A stretch of DNA of 64,000 bases, taken from assembly GCA_022419385.1 (NCBI GenBank), contig JAJUBI010000006.1, positions 3,472,001-3,536,000 on the forward strand, given 5' to 3'. A program made the position numbers and the translations under genes. Below are positions 63,423 through 64,000 of the stretch, one piece after another (the first letter of the stretch is position 1; each line of letters opens with the position of its first letter). The notes under the pieces were generated by a model that worked only from the letters and a program-made list of their open reading frames with translations, was not told the origin of the DNA and searched no databases. The DNA is from Paraconiothyrium sp. Pb-2020 (Eukaryota; Ascomycota; Dothideomycetes; Pleosporales; Didymosphaeriaceae).

Positions 63423-64000
63423 ACAAGCCTATATCCGACTAATGCGATTGCGGCATGTTTCATATGTTCTAGGTTCCATTAGCGAGGCGCCCTGGCTTTG
63501 ACTTTTACTTTATGGCAGGGAGGCATGGGGTGGCGTTGGCACGGCGGTCCTAAAAGCGTGTTTGCTTAAGCACCAGACCGAGAGATTGACGATTTACGGC
63601 TTTTATCCTTGTATCGATATCTGGACCGGTTAGGACTGGTCGGCAGACTGAAGTAAGTGCATGAATGATACCACATATACTTTTCCCATGCAGGTCGATC
63701 TATCGGCTTGTCTCACCTTGGAGCTCTTTGCTGTCCCGAAGAGGGCGAAGCGTACACACCAACGATGCGGGGTTTTGGCCCCGCAGGGATCCCGTTCATA
63801 CGGTGCATTCTTAACGGAGCGTTGGGAGAATAATTGAGGGCTGCGGGCGCAACCTCTGATACTAGAGGTTGTGCTGTACACAAAGGATATCGCTTCGGTG
63901 ATTTTCTGGTCTTCAAACATATATCGTGCATGATCTTGTTGTAGCAGAGGTCATGTCGAGGCTTTTCTATATCTAGCCTAAGATGGAGGCTCGTCTTCGT
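63423..64000. other. downstream region to window end
   Basis: The last 578 bases hold the presumed 3' UTR of the PRPP synthetase and short frames only. No open frame convincingly runs off the right edge. Confidence 0.4.

Noticed and set aside
1..64000. Transposons, RIP-decayed repeats, rRNA, CRISPR
   Set aside because: No transposase or reverse transcriptase motifs, long terminal repeats, AT-rich blocks, rRNA-like sequence or spaced direct repeats were seen by eye. A self-alignment and dinucleotide RIP index would settle it.

Overview
The window looks like a nuclear chromosome segment of a filamentous ascomycete, most likely Dothideomycetes and probably Pleosporales. The support is short spliceosomal introns (41-122 bp, GTRNGY donors, CTRAC/CTAAT branch points), two fungal Zn2Cys6-type regulators, fungal-type MFS sugar porters, Hsp88/Sse1, Sec7, a PalB-unlike calpain and many short lineage-type hypothetical proteins. 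The order-level placement is inference from protein character, not from a search. I saw no transposon, rRNA, CRISPR or convincing tRNA. Exon structures were built by hand from splice signals and reading-frame closure; every multi-exon model given closes in frame.

Left part (1-9.3 kb): an F-box-type protein running off the left edge on the minus strand, an alpha/beta hydrolase, a second F-box-type protein with the same series of Cys/His motifs, a four-exon gene of unknown function, a small Ser/Thr-rich ORF and about 2 kb without a gene.

9.3-19.8 kb: an apparent catabolic gene cluster. It holds a Zn2Cys6 activator, an MFS sugar/polyol porter, two ketose-reductase-like SDRs, a zinc polyol dehydrogenase of the xylitol/sorbitol/arabinitol type and a P-loop kinase of the uridine kinase/YFH7/FrcK type. 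Together they suggest uptake, oxidation to a ketose, reduction/epimerisation and phosphorylation of a sugar alcohol or rare ketose.

20.6-31.8 kb: housekeeping and structural genes: CENP-L/Fta1-like kinetochore subunit, Hsp88 (with a 192-bp in-frame, exitron-like intron), two low-complexity unknowns, a Cys-rich type I membrane protein, and a Gly/Lys-rich protein with a GC-AG intron.

33-40.5 kb: small accessory genes missed by simple ORF calling (a putative lipid-anchored MGC protein and a small secreted Cys protein), then a quinate/sugar-type MFS porter, a zinc-less MDR oxidoreductase and a C2H2-like plus Zn2Cys6 regulator, which could form a second small cluster.

41.4-64 kb: pyruvate dehydrogenase E2, which appears to lack its peripheral subunit-binding domain, divergent from a 1975-aa Sec7 ARF-GEF; tandem short membrane proteins sharing a PRCYLxxCxCDA motif; a six-exon calpain with a 10-nt microexon that carries the catalytic Asn; a 56-aa Cys-rich protein; a 4.7-kb tract with no recognisable gene; and a Prs5-like ribose-phosphate pyrophosphokinase.
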